Shown: positions 33,025 through 44,300 of the stretch, piece after piece
Layout of the letters: the number at the start of each line of letters is the position of its first letter
How positions within the stretch are numbered: position 1 is the stretch's first letter
NCBI GenBank assembly: GCA_037447655.1
Contig: JBBHKE010003030.1
Coordinates: forward strand, 102,989 to 166,988
Length of the DNA stretch: 64,000 nucleotides
From: Zygnema cylindricum
Taxonomy: Eukaryota; Streptophyta; Zygnematophyceae; Zygnematales; Zygnemataceae
Direction of reading: 5' to 3'
The notes under the pieces: generated by a model
Databases searched by the model: none
Told to the model about the DNA's origin: nothing
The model's input: only the letters and a program-made list of their open reading frames with translations
Position numbers and translations under genes: made by a program

Positions 33025-34765
33025 CGATGGCAAACCATCTGAGTCCAAAGGTACAAAAGGGGTGGCATGGCCAAAACTGAAAAACTACAAGCAGGGCAAG
33101 AAAAAACAAAGAAAGCAATGTGAACAGAGAAAAATGGCAAGTAAAATAAAAGCACTTGAACCCGGAAAGAAAAACAGAGCAAGCCACTTAAACCAAAACT
33201 ACAAACCCAACCCTAACACAACTAAATATCTATGAAAAGCAACCTTGTAAGTCCCCCCAACCCGAGGAGCACGGTGAGGGAGCCTCGAAACACTTTGACA
33301 ATCCATAACCATAATAACCGACAGGAGGGGAATAAAAGCTTGCACTCGCTGCAAAGCCATTGATAACCGCAAAAGGACCGAAGGAGGAGGGATCCCACGT
33401 CATCGTCGCTCGAAAGCGTGACGGGCAAAAGTACGGAGAAACTCGTCCAACGCAACACCCAAAAATCCAAAGATCTCAACCGCCATCAGAATAAAGTCAT
33501 CCATAGGGTCTTGATGTGCATGGTGACGCTCCTTCACCTTAGCCGCGTCACAAGCTGCCACCCCAACATGTCGAGCCGCTTGCCAAACGACTATTACTAA
33601 AGTAGGGCTTGCTAAAACAATGTCACCAAAGATGCGACGGGCACCATCGAGCAAAACAACATCAATCCGGTGCGAGGGAATAATGTGAGAACTTCACGAT
33701 GCATAGAAAAGCCCCCTTCTAAACCAATAGTTGAAACAGCGTTGCCAATAGTGTCGTGTGCCTAGATCAATACTCCCCCATAGGAGCAACAAAGCAAATG
33801 GACGCCATAGGGCTCCAAGGCACGACCACAAGAGAAAACTAGAGAGCCAAGTAAAGCAGGATGGGGGAGGCCAAGGCGAAACTGGAGGGCGTTAAGGAAT
33901 TAAGTCGGTGTGAATCGGAGTTGTGGATAGGATAGGCTTAGCGGATAGCCAAGCCCTAGAATCAGGTCCACCACAAGATAGGAGACAAGCACGCGATAAA
34001 TCAGAGGGAAGCGCCTCGAGAAGCTCAGATTTAATGGCGGCAACAACCCGATCGGAAATTGATTCTTGGACACGCACAACGTATTCCTAAAAAGGGTGGA
34101 AAGAACCGGCATATCCGCTGGGGCAGGAGGAGGAAGAGAACATGTCGCGTCTAATAGGAGCTGTTGGTAGGCGAACACACCGTCCGAAACCTGAGGGACC
34201 ACCGTGGCGAAAACGAAGGTGTCACGACCAAAAAGCGAGAAACAAGAGTGGAGGCAATATGGCGCCAACTTCCTAAATAGGCACCGGGAGCAACACGAGC
34301 AGTTTATAATAGAACCAACCAACCCACTGGCAAAGACTGAAGGGATGCGTGAATGCAGGCCAAAGGCCCAAACTTGTTATTGAATGCCCCACGACCTAGC
34401 AAAGTGTGAAGGACGCCCATGAGGCAGTCATCAAAGGTTGAGAGAGAAGAGACAAAAGTCGAGGTGGGAGGGGAAATACGAGTAAGGTAAGAAGGGCCCT
34501 GGGGGAAACACCTGGTCAACATAGCAAAAGCCCCCGAGAAGGTGAGGAAGGTCGTTCACGTGGGACAAATCTGTTTGAAGAGCATCATCAATAAATAGTG
34601 TCACGAAAGTATCCGAACCAAGGGGGCATCCCAGCACATGAATGCCATCGGAGGAAGGAGAAGTTTGAAAACTAAGAGGGGAAGTAAAGGAAAGTGGAAT
34701 ATCTTGAGGAGACCAGATAACACACTTCGTGGGTTGGACAATGAGGTTGAGGAGCTAGGATTGTG
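33025..34765 (-). pseudogene. LINE-like reverse transcriptase C-terminus plus nuclease-like domain, dead
   Basis: Read on the minus strand in shifting frames. LIVQPTKCVIWSP then GIHVLGCPLGSDTFVTLFI (34.6 kb) and MLTRCFPQGPSYLTRISPP plus STFDDCLMGVL (34.5 kb) are the end of the RT domain and thumb of a non-LTR-type reverse transcriptase. LGLPHPALLGS, a Cys/His block CCSYGGVLI*AHDTIGNAV (33.8 kb) and RRIFGDIVLASPTLVIVVWQ with AVEIFGFLGVALDEFL (33.65-33.4 kb) follow, as in RT proteins with a C-terminal PD-(D/E)XK-like domain. Last come RLSMALQRVQAF and an apparent 3' UTR. The catalytic RT motifs and the 5' part are missing. No poly-A tail or target duplication was identified. Confidence 0.6.
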
Positions 34766-34771
34766 AAGGTA

Positions 34772-34988
34772 CACCGTGTTTCGCTATTAGTGTTAATGTT
34801 TATTTCGCCAGATAAAACATCTTTTGTTCATACACATTTGTCTGGTTTTAAATTTGAGACCAGCAATCGGAAGGTGAGAACCTTACCTTTCAACCACGAT
34901 TGTCACATCCACAATCCGACATGTTTGTACGGAGAAAAGATGGTTTAAGAGACAAAAGAAACATTAACGCTAATAGCAATGCACGGTG
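34772..34988. mobile_element. MITE-like element 1, long inverted repeats, TA-flanked
   Basis: 217 bp. It starts CACCGTGTTTCGCTATTAGT and ends with the near-complement ACGCTAATAGCAATGCACGGTG. The inverted repeat extends through GTTAATGTTT and a second arm (CATCTTTTGTTCATACACATTTGTC versus GACATGTTTGTACGGAGAAAAGATG). TA lies on both sides. It is non-coding and sits in the intron upstream of the sugar-kinase exons. Confidence 0.7.
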
Positions 34989-35045
34989 TAGTATACAAAA
35001 ATAACAAAGAATGTACCAGCACCTCCTTTGCTGCCGCAAGACAGT

Positions 35046-35128
35046 ATTGAAACCTAACAGAGATCCGGAGGAGGAGCCTGAGCTTGCACGAAAATTACAA
35101 AAGAGTTTTAACGGCGTCTTGCCTGTTG
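35046..35128 (+). CDS. Possible additional upstream exon of the FGGY kinase gene
   Basis: After CCTTTGCTGCCGCAAGACAG the frame LKPNRDPEEEPELARKLQ, KSFNGVLPV stays open to a strong donor G/GTAACT. It ends in phase 1, exactly what the exon at 36184 needs (G plus GG gives the Gly of GERCPF). NGVLPVGERCPF resembles the region before the conserved GERCPF of FGGY kinases. Evidence is the phase match and open frame only. Confidence 0.35.
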
Positions 35129-35148
35129 GTAACTGCTATATGCACTGA

Positions 35149-35619
35149 GCTGTCTTCACATGTGCACCGTGATAGTACGCGTGAATTCTAGCGTATTTTC
35201 GACATGTGAAACCGCACTGACGATGCCCTAATCTCAAGCCATTTGTAGTAATTATGTAATGTTCATTATTATGAGCATTATTACGGGTATTACAGGAAAC
35301 ATCACAAATTTTTATATTGACGATTGCAAAACATTGGACATCGCACGTTGACGCTAGGCACGATCTTAGACATCTGCCTTTAAAATCTAAAGATGATGTT
35401 TGGATTGTAACATTTGACATTAGATATAGGAATACTGAACGTTGGAATGTGGATATTATTTTTTTGATATCTAAGATTAGATAAAGACAATTGTCATATG
35501 ACAGCTAACAAGGGACATTGTAAACTGGATGTGACTTTAGATAGGTCACTGGTCATGGATCATCATATACTAAAGACTAAACATTGAATTTTGGTTAGTG
35601 GACATTTGGTTTTAGATTT
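35149..35619. other. Intron or intergenic DNA, no gene seen
   Basis: Low-complexity A/T-rich DNA with scattered ACATT words that become a regular minisatellite from about 35620. The minus-strand open frame 35136-35420 has no recognisable product. Confidence 0.4.
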
Positions 35620-35850
35620 CGGCCATTTGGCGTTATAGCAAACTAAACATTGAGCATTGAAAGCTAAATGCTGAAAATTAAGCATCAAACATTGGAGAAT
35701 GAAATGCTAAACATTAAACAGGAAACATTGAACATTGAACATCAATCATTGAACATTAAACATTGGAAACAGAATGTTAACTTTTAACATTGGAAACACA
35801 ACGTTAACTTTTGAGCACATTAAACATTGTTATCATGCATTGCAAAATAA
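35620..35850 (+). repeat. Degenerate AACATTG heptamer minisatellite
   Basis: Repeated ACATTGA/AACATTA/AACATTG words, e.g. CATTGAACATTGAACATC. It is the reverse complement of the TCAATGT/CCAATGT heptamer arrays at 49.5-50.1 and 50.8-51.3 kb. Confidence 0.7.
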
Positions 35851-36183
35851 ACGCTGAATATTACAATTTTAACTTTGGCTTAATTTCAAATATTACATTC
35901 TTAGCTTAATTTCACAATTTTATTTAAAAGTTTAAATAGTTTAATTTTTATAGTTTTATGTTGTAGTCCATTTTCTTAAAACAATCATGAATTTGATTTC
36001 ACAAAACAATTCAATATAATTTGATTTCACAAAAGAATTCAACAGTATGATATATTTTTACAACTTCATAGTTTATTTGATCCTCGGGAATTTTTTTGAT
36101 CCACATCTTCTAATCAATGCAAAAAATGGCATTTAAAAATGAGCCGATTGCATTAAACTATTTACGGCAACTTCTTGCAACAG

Positions 36184-38813
36184 GGGAACGGTGTCCCTTT
36201 GAAGACGGTGACGCTCGAGCTGCTTTTTTAGGGTTATCAACAGAAACAACTCGAGGAACACTTTTGAGATCAGTATGTACTCAATGTTGAACTCATCTGA
36301 GCATTACGGAAAGATTATTGTTGCCGTTATTCATTGTCGTTGCTATTTATTGTTCTTCATTGTTATTGTTATTTATTGCAATTGTTTTTCTAGGATATAA
36401 GTTGACGGCATATGATAGGAGGAGATACATAAGAAGGATATGATAGATAAGAATATAGGATAGGATAAAGTGGGATTTGGGAGCATAGGATCGTAGTTCA
36501 AATGTGTGCAAACAATTGAAAACACTATATATGGTTACCCAGTCCAATACACGTATTACACCGTATGGTGCACGTCTAGTATGGGATGACCACATATAGT
36601 GTTTCCAATTGTTTTTGCACATTTCAATATGATTAGGATTAGGTTTTGATACACAAGAAGTTCGTGGGAGACCATGAAAATGTGGATGATGGAGATTTCA
36701 GGTAATGGAGGGTGTGGCTTTTGGTCTCCGTTCGGCTCAAGAAGCAATGGCAACTGACTCTCTACTTGGTACTATATTCCGAAAACCAAATGATTTTTAA
36801 CTTTCTGAGTTTCACGTCGTGTATATGTCTGTCATACACTCTAGGGTTTTGGTGTTTCTCTTTACTCTTGCTGGAAAATTGTCGTTGGTTTTAATTTTCT
36901 GATTTTTCTGGGTTTTTCTCGTTTTGTTGGCCGGAAATAAGCAGTTTCTAGAGAGGACTGACAATTTCTTTGTTATCCTTTGTTTTACGTGTGGTTGTAG
37001 CCCTCCCCTCAAATAGACCTCCCCTCCGTATGGTGGGTGGTGGAGCCAGGTGCCCATCTCTTTCCTTGGTGCTCCAAACTCTAGTTTAAGTGAGCCTTTC
37101 TACATTTATTATCTGGTACAGCGATGTAATTATATGTCATTCTACGTCATGATAATGATTGTTCATCATAGTACATCCTGATGATAAGTAGTTATGATTG
37201 TGTCATGATGAAAGTTATCATTTTTCATATGGTATGTCATGATGACGATGATTGTCTATCAATAGTATGTCAATGTAGTATGTCAATCACAGTAAGTCAA
37301 TCACAGGTGTCATGATATATATATTACATGATGATGTTTTGTCAGCTGTTCCTAAGTTGTCCTTGTTGTGGGATACAATCCAAATGTTTTGTATTGTTTC
37401 TTAATATTTTTTTTTGGTGTTTGGGTATGAGGGAGGGGCATCAGGTCTCCAGTCTGGCCCGTCATCTTGGCAAATATATTCAACCAGAATGTTGAAGTGC
37501 TCGCAGATTCACAGGTCTGCTGATTTTTTTTGTTTTTTTGCTTTTTTATGTGCTGTTTTTGACATGAAAGAAAGATCAGTAATCTTACAATTCTCACACT
37601 GATAAAACAGGATTCTGGCTCCTCCTTCTATGCCTTCTGTATTTCTGTAGGTCTTGTGCACTTTATTTATCTTTCCTCCTTTCTTTCTTTCTGCCTTTTT
37701 CCACCCTTCTATTTCTTCTCGTAACTTGCCATTTCTATGAGAATAGAAGAAATCTCCAAACCTGACAAAACCGAGTTTTAAATTTTAAGTGGGATCGGTT
37801 TTGAGAAAGCTGTTTAGAGCTTGAGTTAGTTTAGTTAATAACATAATGTATAGAGCTCATTAAAGTACGATGAGGTACAATGCAACAAGTGACAAAGTGG
37901 TGATGACCAACGACAAGTGACAAAGAATTATCTTGTTCGTCGTGGATGGGATGGGGAAGTTTTTTGGTCCAAAATCACTTATTAGCATTTAGAAATATTA
38001 GCATGAGGACTGTTTTGGCGTTAATAATTCTGTTTCCGGTCCAAATGACGTGGACAATTGTGAACCGCCGAAAGAATTAGCATTAAGACAACCAGAGTTG
38101 GTGTTAATAACTGAATTTGGTCTCCAGGGGACAAAAAAATCCTTGATACTAACCGTAATTAGTGTTATTAAGACTAGTAGGAATTCACGGCGGGTGACAC
38201 TTGACAGGAGGTGGGAGTGAAGGGAGCCGCGATTTTGGCCGGCCGTTGGCTCGGCTGGCATACCGATCTCGCGCCTGAAGGTGTGTTTTTTCCACTCCTT
38301 TTGGGATATGTTACTCCATTTACATTCAAATCGTGGCTCGCAACAATAGGATACCAGGTTTATGGTGACTTTTTTGCTCACTCCTGTCGCTGTTCACTTT
38401 CGATGTTTACTTCAGCTGTTGACTTTCACTATTGACTTTTGCTGTCGGCTTTTGCTGACTTTTGCTGTTGACTTTTGATGTTGACTTTTGCTGTCGATTT
38501 TGACTGATGACTTTAGCTGTTGACTCTTGCTGTTGCTTTCACTGTTGACTGTGGACATTTTTAAATGTATGTATGGTATTTTTTGGGTTCCCATAAGAGA
38601 AGGTCCCAATCTTGTCGCAATTCCCATGGGCATAACGGGAAGCTGTGGGGAAGGTCAGGTGAGTGGGTGAAATCGGAAAGGCAAATTGTACCGGATCCTC
38701 AGTATGTCAAAACTTATGAAGAGCTTTATTCAATATACAGAGGTTGTCAAAAGTCTCTTCAACATACGAACCACCAACTTGCTGCCTTTAGAAACAAAAT
38801 TGCAAAAAGTTAG
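36184..38813 (+). CDS. FGGY-family sugar kinase (xylulokinase-like), C-terminal six exons
   Basis: Phosphorylates a sugar or polyol with ATP; the closest pattern is xylulokinase. Exons 36184-36272, 36702-36768, 37001-37049, 37445-37514, 38208-38280 and 38659-38813 join with GT-AG introns and consistent phases (1,0,1,2,0,1) to a TAG stop. Products in order: GERCPFEDGDARAAFLGLS and TTRGTLLRS; VMEGVAFGLRSAQEAMAT; LRMVGGGAR; SPVWPVILANIFNQNVEVL; GVKGAAILAGRWLGWHTDL; RQIVPDPQYVKTYEELYSIY. GERCPF, MEGVAF, GGGARSPVW and GAAILA are the ordered hallmarks of the C-terminal ATP-binding domain. The N-terminal sugar-binding half is not found; exons may lie left of the LINE and MITE insertions. No damage is visible in these exons. 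Exact substrate is unknown. Confidence 0.85.
38390..38560 (+). repeat. GTTGACTTTTGCT minisatellite in the last kinase intron
   Basis: About twelve imperfect copies of a 12-13 base unit (TGTTGACTTTTGC). It lies between the exons ending 38280 and starting 38659. The Ser/Lys-rich antisense frame is a repeat artefact. Confidence 0.8.
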
Positions 38814-39322
38814 TTTTTTATTTAATAGTTATATTGTTATTAGTTACACCGTGTTATTGTAGCGAGTGTTGTTGTTATTGCCTTTATTTTTTCCTCTGGG
38901 TGTATTAATATTCTTTATCGAAAGTTCTCGGTTTCCTGTAGAAGTTTGTAGTTGACATTTGGTAGTTCAAATAGGCATAGATAGTTTTTTGATAAATCTT
39001 TTGCTAGTTATAAGATCTATAGGTTTTAAACTTGATATTTCAGGTATTTGGAATAGGGAGAAGTTCTTTTACTTTTTTTCGTGGAAGGAATTTCGTTCAT
39101 TTTTATAAAATTTACATCTATATGTAACCTTGTTATATAAAACCGATTCAGTTTTTTAACCTATCTTTTTGTGGATTGTGCTTATTTTTCACTACACTTT
39201 ATGGCTGTAAATCTGTAATACTAATGCAAAACGGTCTGCTAAACATGCCATAAGACCGATTTATTTGAACCAAATTTAGTTACAACTGATTACAGTAATA
39301 GCACTTCAGCACATGTAAATAA

Positions 39323-39524
39323 CACCACAAATTGTTATTAGTGTTAAACTTTTTTTCGTCACTTAACATCTTTTCCTCGTGCACACTTGTCGGATTGTCA
39401 ATCCAATCGTTGCTATTGGAAGGCAAGATTCTCACCTTCCTATTGGCAGTCTCCGATTGTGTGCACGGAGAAAAAGTGTATCAGTGGGGGAAAAAAAGTT
39501 TAACACTAATAACGATTAGCGGTG
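39323..39524. mobile_element. MITE-like element 2
   Basis: 202 bp. CACCACAAATTGTTATTAGT at the left and ACTAATAACGATTAGCGGTG at the right form terminal inverted repeats that continue to GTTAAAC. An inner arm pair (CACACTTGTCGGATTGTC / GATTGTGTGCACGGAG) and AAGGTGAGAATCTT resemble MITE 1. The right flank is TA; the left is AA, so the target duplication is uncertain. Confidence 0.65.
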
Positions 39525-40103
39525 TAGTTTGCACCTTCGTGTTCAAATAATTGTAAGATTCCCAACTACATACTACAGTAGTTTTTTTGTACATAGTACA
39601 TTGTTTCATGTCAATCACTACGTTTATTTTGTACACATAGAGATTCAACAGATCTCCTATTTTAATTTGTGTATGTCGCAAATTTTTTCCGTGTAATTCA
39701 AAGAAAATACTCAAATCACATATGGTTAATACTACCTCACCGAATTAAAAGCAAATAAATGATAGTCTTTGAAGTTAAACTTCTCTCCAAACTAATGTGT
39801 TTTAAACGTCTCTTGTACCACGAATACAACTAGATCAAGCTACAAACTTGTTAAACATTCTAATTTGAAAATATGGAGGTAACTATAATAATCTTTTATT
39901 GTATATTTAACGGACTCTTTGAATTAATAGTACAACATCAACATATCAGCCTTGAAACGTTTAATCAAGAGAAAGGATGTAAGGAGGTTGTTGCCATTTC
40001 CTCAAAAAGATACAGGTCTTTCTTCCACTCACATCTCCACACTAATAAATTGGCTCTTTCTCCCAACAACATGAGGAAACTCACTTTACAAAGGAAAAAC
40101 AAA
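39525..40103. other. 3' flank of the kinase, no gene recognised
   Basis: A/T-rich. The small open frames at 39481-39714 (minus) and 39873-40115 (plus) match nothing recognisable. Confidence 0.4.
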
Positions 40104-40349
40104 TCACAACGTTAATAAATTACAACGATAATAAATTACAAGTGGATTATATCTCAAATGCATTGCAATGACCACGTGAACCGGCTTAAGAAAATGGTTC
40201 CCAAGACCACAAACTCCAAAAAAGGTGAATTGTAAATCCTTGAAACATTCTCGTTTTTCGCCACAAATCTCCTCATTTGTATCCACATTCTCTATAGACA
40301 TGGAACTAATCTTTTCCGGCAGGGTGAATAAAATAGGGATTTTTCCCAC
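40104..40349 (-). CDS. Hypothetical protein fragment, possible exon
   Basis: 81 codons open, containing MSIENVDTNEEICGEKRE and FFGVCGLGNHFLKPVHVV. Composition looks like coding sequence (mixed hydrophobic and acidic, little bias) rather than repeat, but no family is recognised. It lies downstream of, and on the same strand as, the acetyltransferase exon. It could be an exon of an unknown gene. Confidence 0.3.
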   Translation of the reverse strand: MGKIPILFTLPEKISSMSIENVDTNEEICGEKRECFKDLQFTFFGVCGLGNHFLKPVHVVIAMHLRYNPLVIYYRCNLLTL

Positions 40350-40549
40350 TCGCGATAAGATACCAGACCTTCCTCACCATCTCCTAATTGATTATACTGT
40401 TTCCATACTAAAATGAAACTGCTATAATTGCACATTTACCACGGAGGTCGTTGAGCTTATCCCTCTTAAGACCTTACCTCACAATAAGTTTTTTGCTATG
40501 CCTCATACATAGAGGTAAAATACATGCAGTTGAAGATCAACGATAGTTA

Positions 40550-40775
40550 TAGAATAAAATGTCTATGTAATACTTGGGCATTTGAGAGAGAGGAAACTGT
40601 CTATGTACTTATGCAACACTTAGGCAGTTCGGAATAGGAAATTGTCTTTGCAATTATGTAATACCCAAGCAGTTAAGAGAGGAAATTGTCTTTGTGATTA
40701 CATAAACACTCGGGCAGTTGGGAAAGGAAACTGTCTATGCAATTATGTAATACTCAAGCAGTTGGGAGAGGAATG
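40550..40775 (+). repeat. 45-65 bp tandem repeat, AGTTGGGAGAGGAAACTGTC type
   Basis: Four to five copies of a unit containing GCAGTTGGGAGAGGAAACTG, TCTATGCAATTATG and TAATACTCAA. The last copy overlaps the 3' end of the acetyltransferase exon and supplies its final codons (IPLPTA) and stop. Confidence 0.8.
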
Positions 40776-41017
40776 GTGCGAATAACTCGAGCAGGATTAC
40801 CAGCTGCCACACTTCGAGGAGGAATGTCGCGAGTCACAACACTTCCCGCTCCAATAGTGCTCCCGTCTCCAATAGTCACTCCCGGACAAATCACCGCCTG
40901 GCCTCCTATCCATACACCGTTCCCAATAGTTATCGGATATGCCATCTCTTTGCCACTTATACGAAGCTCGGGATCCGTCGGGTGAGTCGCGGCATACAAA
41001 TGTACGTTCGGTCCAAA
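40754..41017 (-). CDS. Maltose O-acetyltransferase-like C-terminal exon (hexapeptide-repeat family)
   Basis: 87 codons and a stop on the minus strand. It begins FGPNVHLYAATHPTDPELR, then MAYPITIGNGVWIGGQAVI, CPGVTIGDGSTIGAGSVVTR, and PPRSVAAGNPARVIR. These are the last coils of the left-handed beta-helix and the acetyl-CoA-binding tail of the Maa/LacA/NodL acetyltransferases; the His of ATHPTD is the catalytic one. The ordinary family length is about 185-200 residues, so the N-terminal half is absent. A TAA lies three codons upstream, so the exon probably starts at the acceptor GTCAAG/TTTGG, although that acceptor lacks a pyrimidine tract. Its sequence is richer in G/C than its surroundings. 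It could be a solitary duplicated exon or an old transfer; nothing else of the gene is seen. Confidence 0.75.
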   Translation of the reverse strand, partial: FGPNVHLYAATHPTDPELRISGKEMAYPITIGNGVWIGGQAVICPGVTIGDGSTIGAGSVVTRDIPPRSVAAGNPARVIRTIPLPTA

Positions 41018-41310
41018 CTTGACATATTATCTCTCCCCTACTTCCACCCTCCACCCTTTCTTGATTTTTCAATGTGATTTTGTTTTTCTTCAAATATAAC
41101 ACATTTGAAAAAAATAAAAAACAAAAGGAAAAAAAACAAAAAATCTTTCTCTCTACTTCCTGTTTTTCTGTCTAAAAGCATTATTTAATGAAATGAAAAA
41201 CATTTTCAAATGACAGAAAAACGGCAAAGACTTGCGTTGTTTTTTTATTTTGTTTCCGATTTTTTTTTTTTTTGGAAGTCTTACCAATCATCGTGACTTT
41301 GGTTTTGTTT

Positions 41311-44300
41311 CTAAGGATAACCGTTTTCTATCTCAATATGTGACTTTGTAAATGATGTTGCATTAGATAATAACCCTTTCTTGTCTCGATAAGTAACGAT
41401 TTCTCTGGTATAACTTGAAGAAATATGAGTCATGTTTATTTCGTTAAAACATACAGAGGGTAAAAATAAAAAAACCTCCGCTTCCATACAAGTTAATTTG
41501 TCGAGAATTCCCTGACAAAAAAAAGAAATTGAAAGAGTTGAAAGATAACCCATCAATGCAAAATCTTTCAGTCACCACTCATGAACACATGACCACTGAT
41601 GACCATATGTATACCATGAACACGTAACCACTGATGGCCACAAAGCCACTCATGACCACTCATGACCACAAAGCCACTGATGACCACATGTCCACTAATC
41701 ACCACGTGACCACCCATGACAAGTGCCGACTCATGACCACATGACCACTCATGACCGTTACATGACCACTCGTGACAACATGACCACTCATGTGTCATGA
41801 CGCATCGTATCTTTGCAGCAGGTTTGCACGTTGGTTCGCGGATTATGAATGGATGCCACACTAATCTCGTGTGGTGATTACATCTTGATTTCGCGCATTT
41901 ACAAGAGTGAACGTTGGCAGAAAACCGCCAGGAATAACGCGGAGGTACGAATATACACATTCGCGCAGACAGCGGCCGTACCTACATATTCGTCGCAAGT
42001 GTTGGCTTCGCGTGGAGGCTGCCGACTATTACAAAGTTGGACATACAATCTTGGATGTGGGCGACGCATTTTGATTGGTCAAGACTTCAGTCGTGAACCC
42101 TTGGAGGTTCACGCAACAAGAGGTTCACGCATTCACATGTAGACAGGAAGGGCTTTTATCCGTAGGTTGTAGTTAGAAAACCTACATTGTTTTTAGGAGA
42201 ACAAGGTAATAATTGCTAATTTTTTGATTTTGTCATGAAGAATAAATCGAAAGCTCAATCGTTTTTTTTTTTTTTTCAATTCATTCAATTAAATAAACGA
42301 CGCCAAATTTTTTTTAAAGTAGAAACAAATGTTATTAAATTTGTGCAAGAACCAAGGTTCCATTATGAGAGCGAGAGGTAAAGGGAGATGCACAAAGAGA
42401 AGAGTATAGAGAGAAGGGGGAGAGGGAGAGGGAGAGGGAAAAGGAGTGGGAGGAGGGGGAGAGGGAGAGGGAGTGGGAGAGAGTGGGAGAGGGAATGAGA
42501 GAGGGAGTGGGAGAAGGAGAACGAGAAGGAGAGGGAGAGGGAGATAGAAAGGGAGGGGGAGAGGGAGATGGAGATGGAGACGGAAAGGGAGAGCAAGAGA
42601 GGGAGAGTGAGCGAGAGAAGGAAAGGGAGAAGGAGAGGGAGGGCGAAGGAGAGGGAGAGGAAAAGTTAGAGGGAGAGGGAGATGGAGATGGAGAGAGACG
42701 GAGAGAAATCGGCGGACCTTTGTGGGGACATATATCGAAAAAAATGAAGAAAACAAATTCATTATGGTGGTCGTTGATGCTTTTAGCAAGAAGACATGGG
42801 TATATCTTTTAAGAGCCACTTTTGATGCTTTAGAGACATTCAAGCAATTTGTGGCCATGGCCGAGAGAGAAAGTGGAAGAAACGTGAGGGTTGTACGATC
42901 AAACAACGGATGTGAATTCCTTACCTTTGCAGAGCATTGTAAGGAGATGAGGATTAGGTAGCAATTTACGGCCGCTTATTTCCCACAATCTAATGGAGTC
43001 GCAAAGAGGAAGAATCGGACGGTGCAAGAGATGGTGCAGGCCATGCTCCACACTACAAAACCCACTCATTGTCTTTGTGGAGAAGCAATAAGGGCGGCCA
43101 ATCGTGATACCAACCAAAGAGTTAACTCGGTTTTGGGCAACAAAACACAGGAGGAACTTTGGAGTGGAAGGGTACCTACAATCAAACACTTGAGGATTTG
43201 GGGATGTCAAGCAACGGGTTTTGTAGAAGAGAGGAATCGAGAGGAGAAGTTTGCAGCACGCTTTTTTGTGGGTTATCGTGAGAGCTCAATGCAATATCGG
43301 ATCTACAACTCAATTACCAAAGGGATCTAAGAGTCAAGAAATATGGAGTTCAATGAAAATTTGGAACGGATGGTGAAAGGAGCTAACGAGTCCAAACAAA
43401 CTTAAGATTACGAAAAGGAGGTCACTATGAGGAGTTCACTGGAGAGAAGGAAAAGGTTGTGATGGAGGAAGGAACAAAGAAGAAAATACGGTTTGTAGAG
43501 AAGATATTTGAAAAAGTTCCAACCGCTAAGCCTACTAGCGACGATCAACAACAAGACAAGGTCATCACTCAATCACCTACACAAACCAACAATATGTCAC
43601 CACAAGAGAAGTCTTTGGAGAATGAGGACAAGGACAAGATTGAGAGCAGTGATTCATACAAGTTTGCAAGTTTGCAGAGGACGTAAGGAGGAGTTAGAGA
43701 TCGACAAAAGGAAAGGCACCGGATTATTTCTCACGAGAGCAATCAACATACAAAAAACAAACAAGTTACTAGAGAGCTATTTTCGAAATCCGAGAGGGAA
43801 GGGCGAAATCCTTTCTCTTATGAAAGTCAATCACAAAGAATCGTCCACCTCATCCTCAATCATTTCAAGAGGCTCGAAATTCGGACGGGTGGGAGGAGAA
43901 GTGGAAGCCAACGTTTATTAAGGAGTTTTACTTTGTAAAAGCGAATGGGTTTTTTGAAGTAGACTTGACAAAAGATAAAAAAATAATTGACTTAAAATGG
44001 GTATTTAGTTGAAGACAAAAGCTTTGAGAGAAATCCTCAAGTATATGGCCTGATTTATGTATAGAAGCTTCTAACAAAACCGAGGAGTTGACTATTCAAA
44101 GACCTTTGCAAGTTTGATTTTTTTCGAGAAATTATTGCAATGGCAGCAGCCAAAGGGATGCATATCCAACAGATGGATGTGGAAACGACCTTTTTGTATG
44201 CAGACTAACTCTTTTTGAATGCAGAACTAGAGAGGCAGGTGAACATGAAGATCCCAGAGAGAGTTCTTGCGGAGAGAGAGAAGGTTTCTTTAAAAGGCAT

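Noticed and set aside
40754-41017. Bacterial contamination as the source of the acetyltransferase sequence
   Set aside because: It is embedded in continuous A/T-rich plant-like repeats, ends inside a tandem repeat, and has no bacterial operon context. Transfer remains possible, contamination does not fit.
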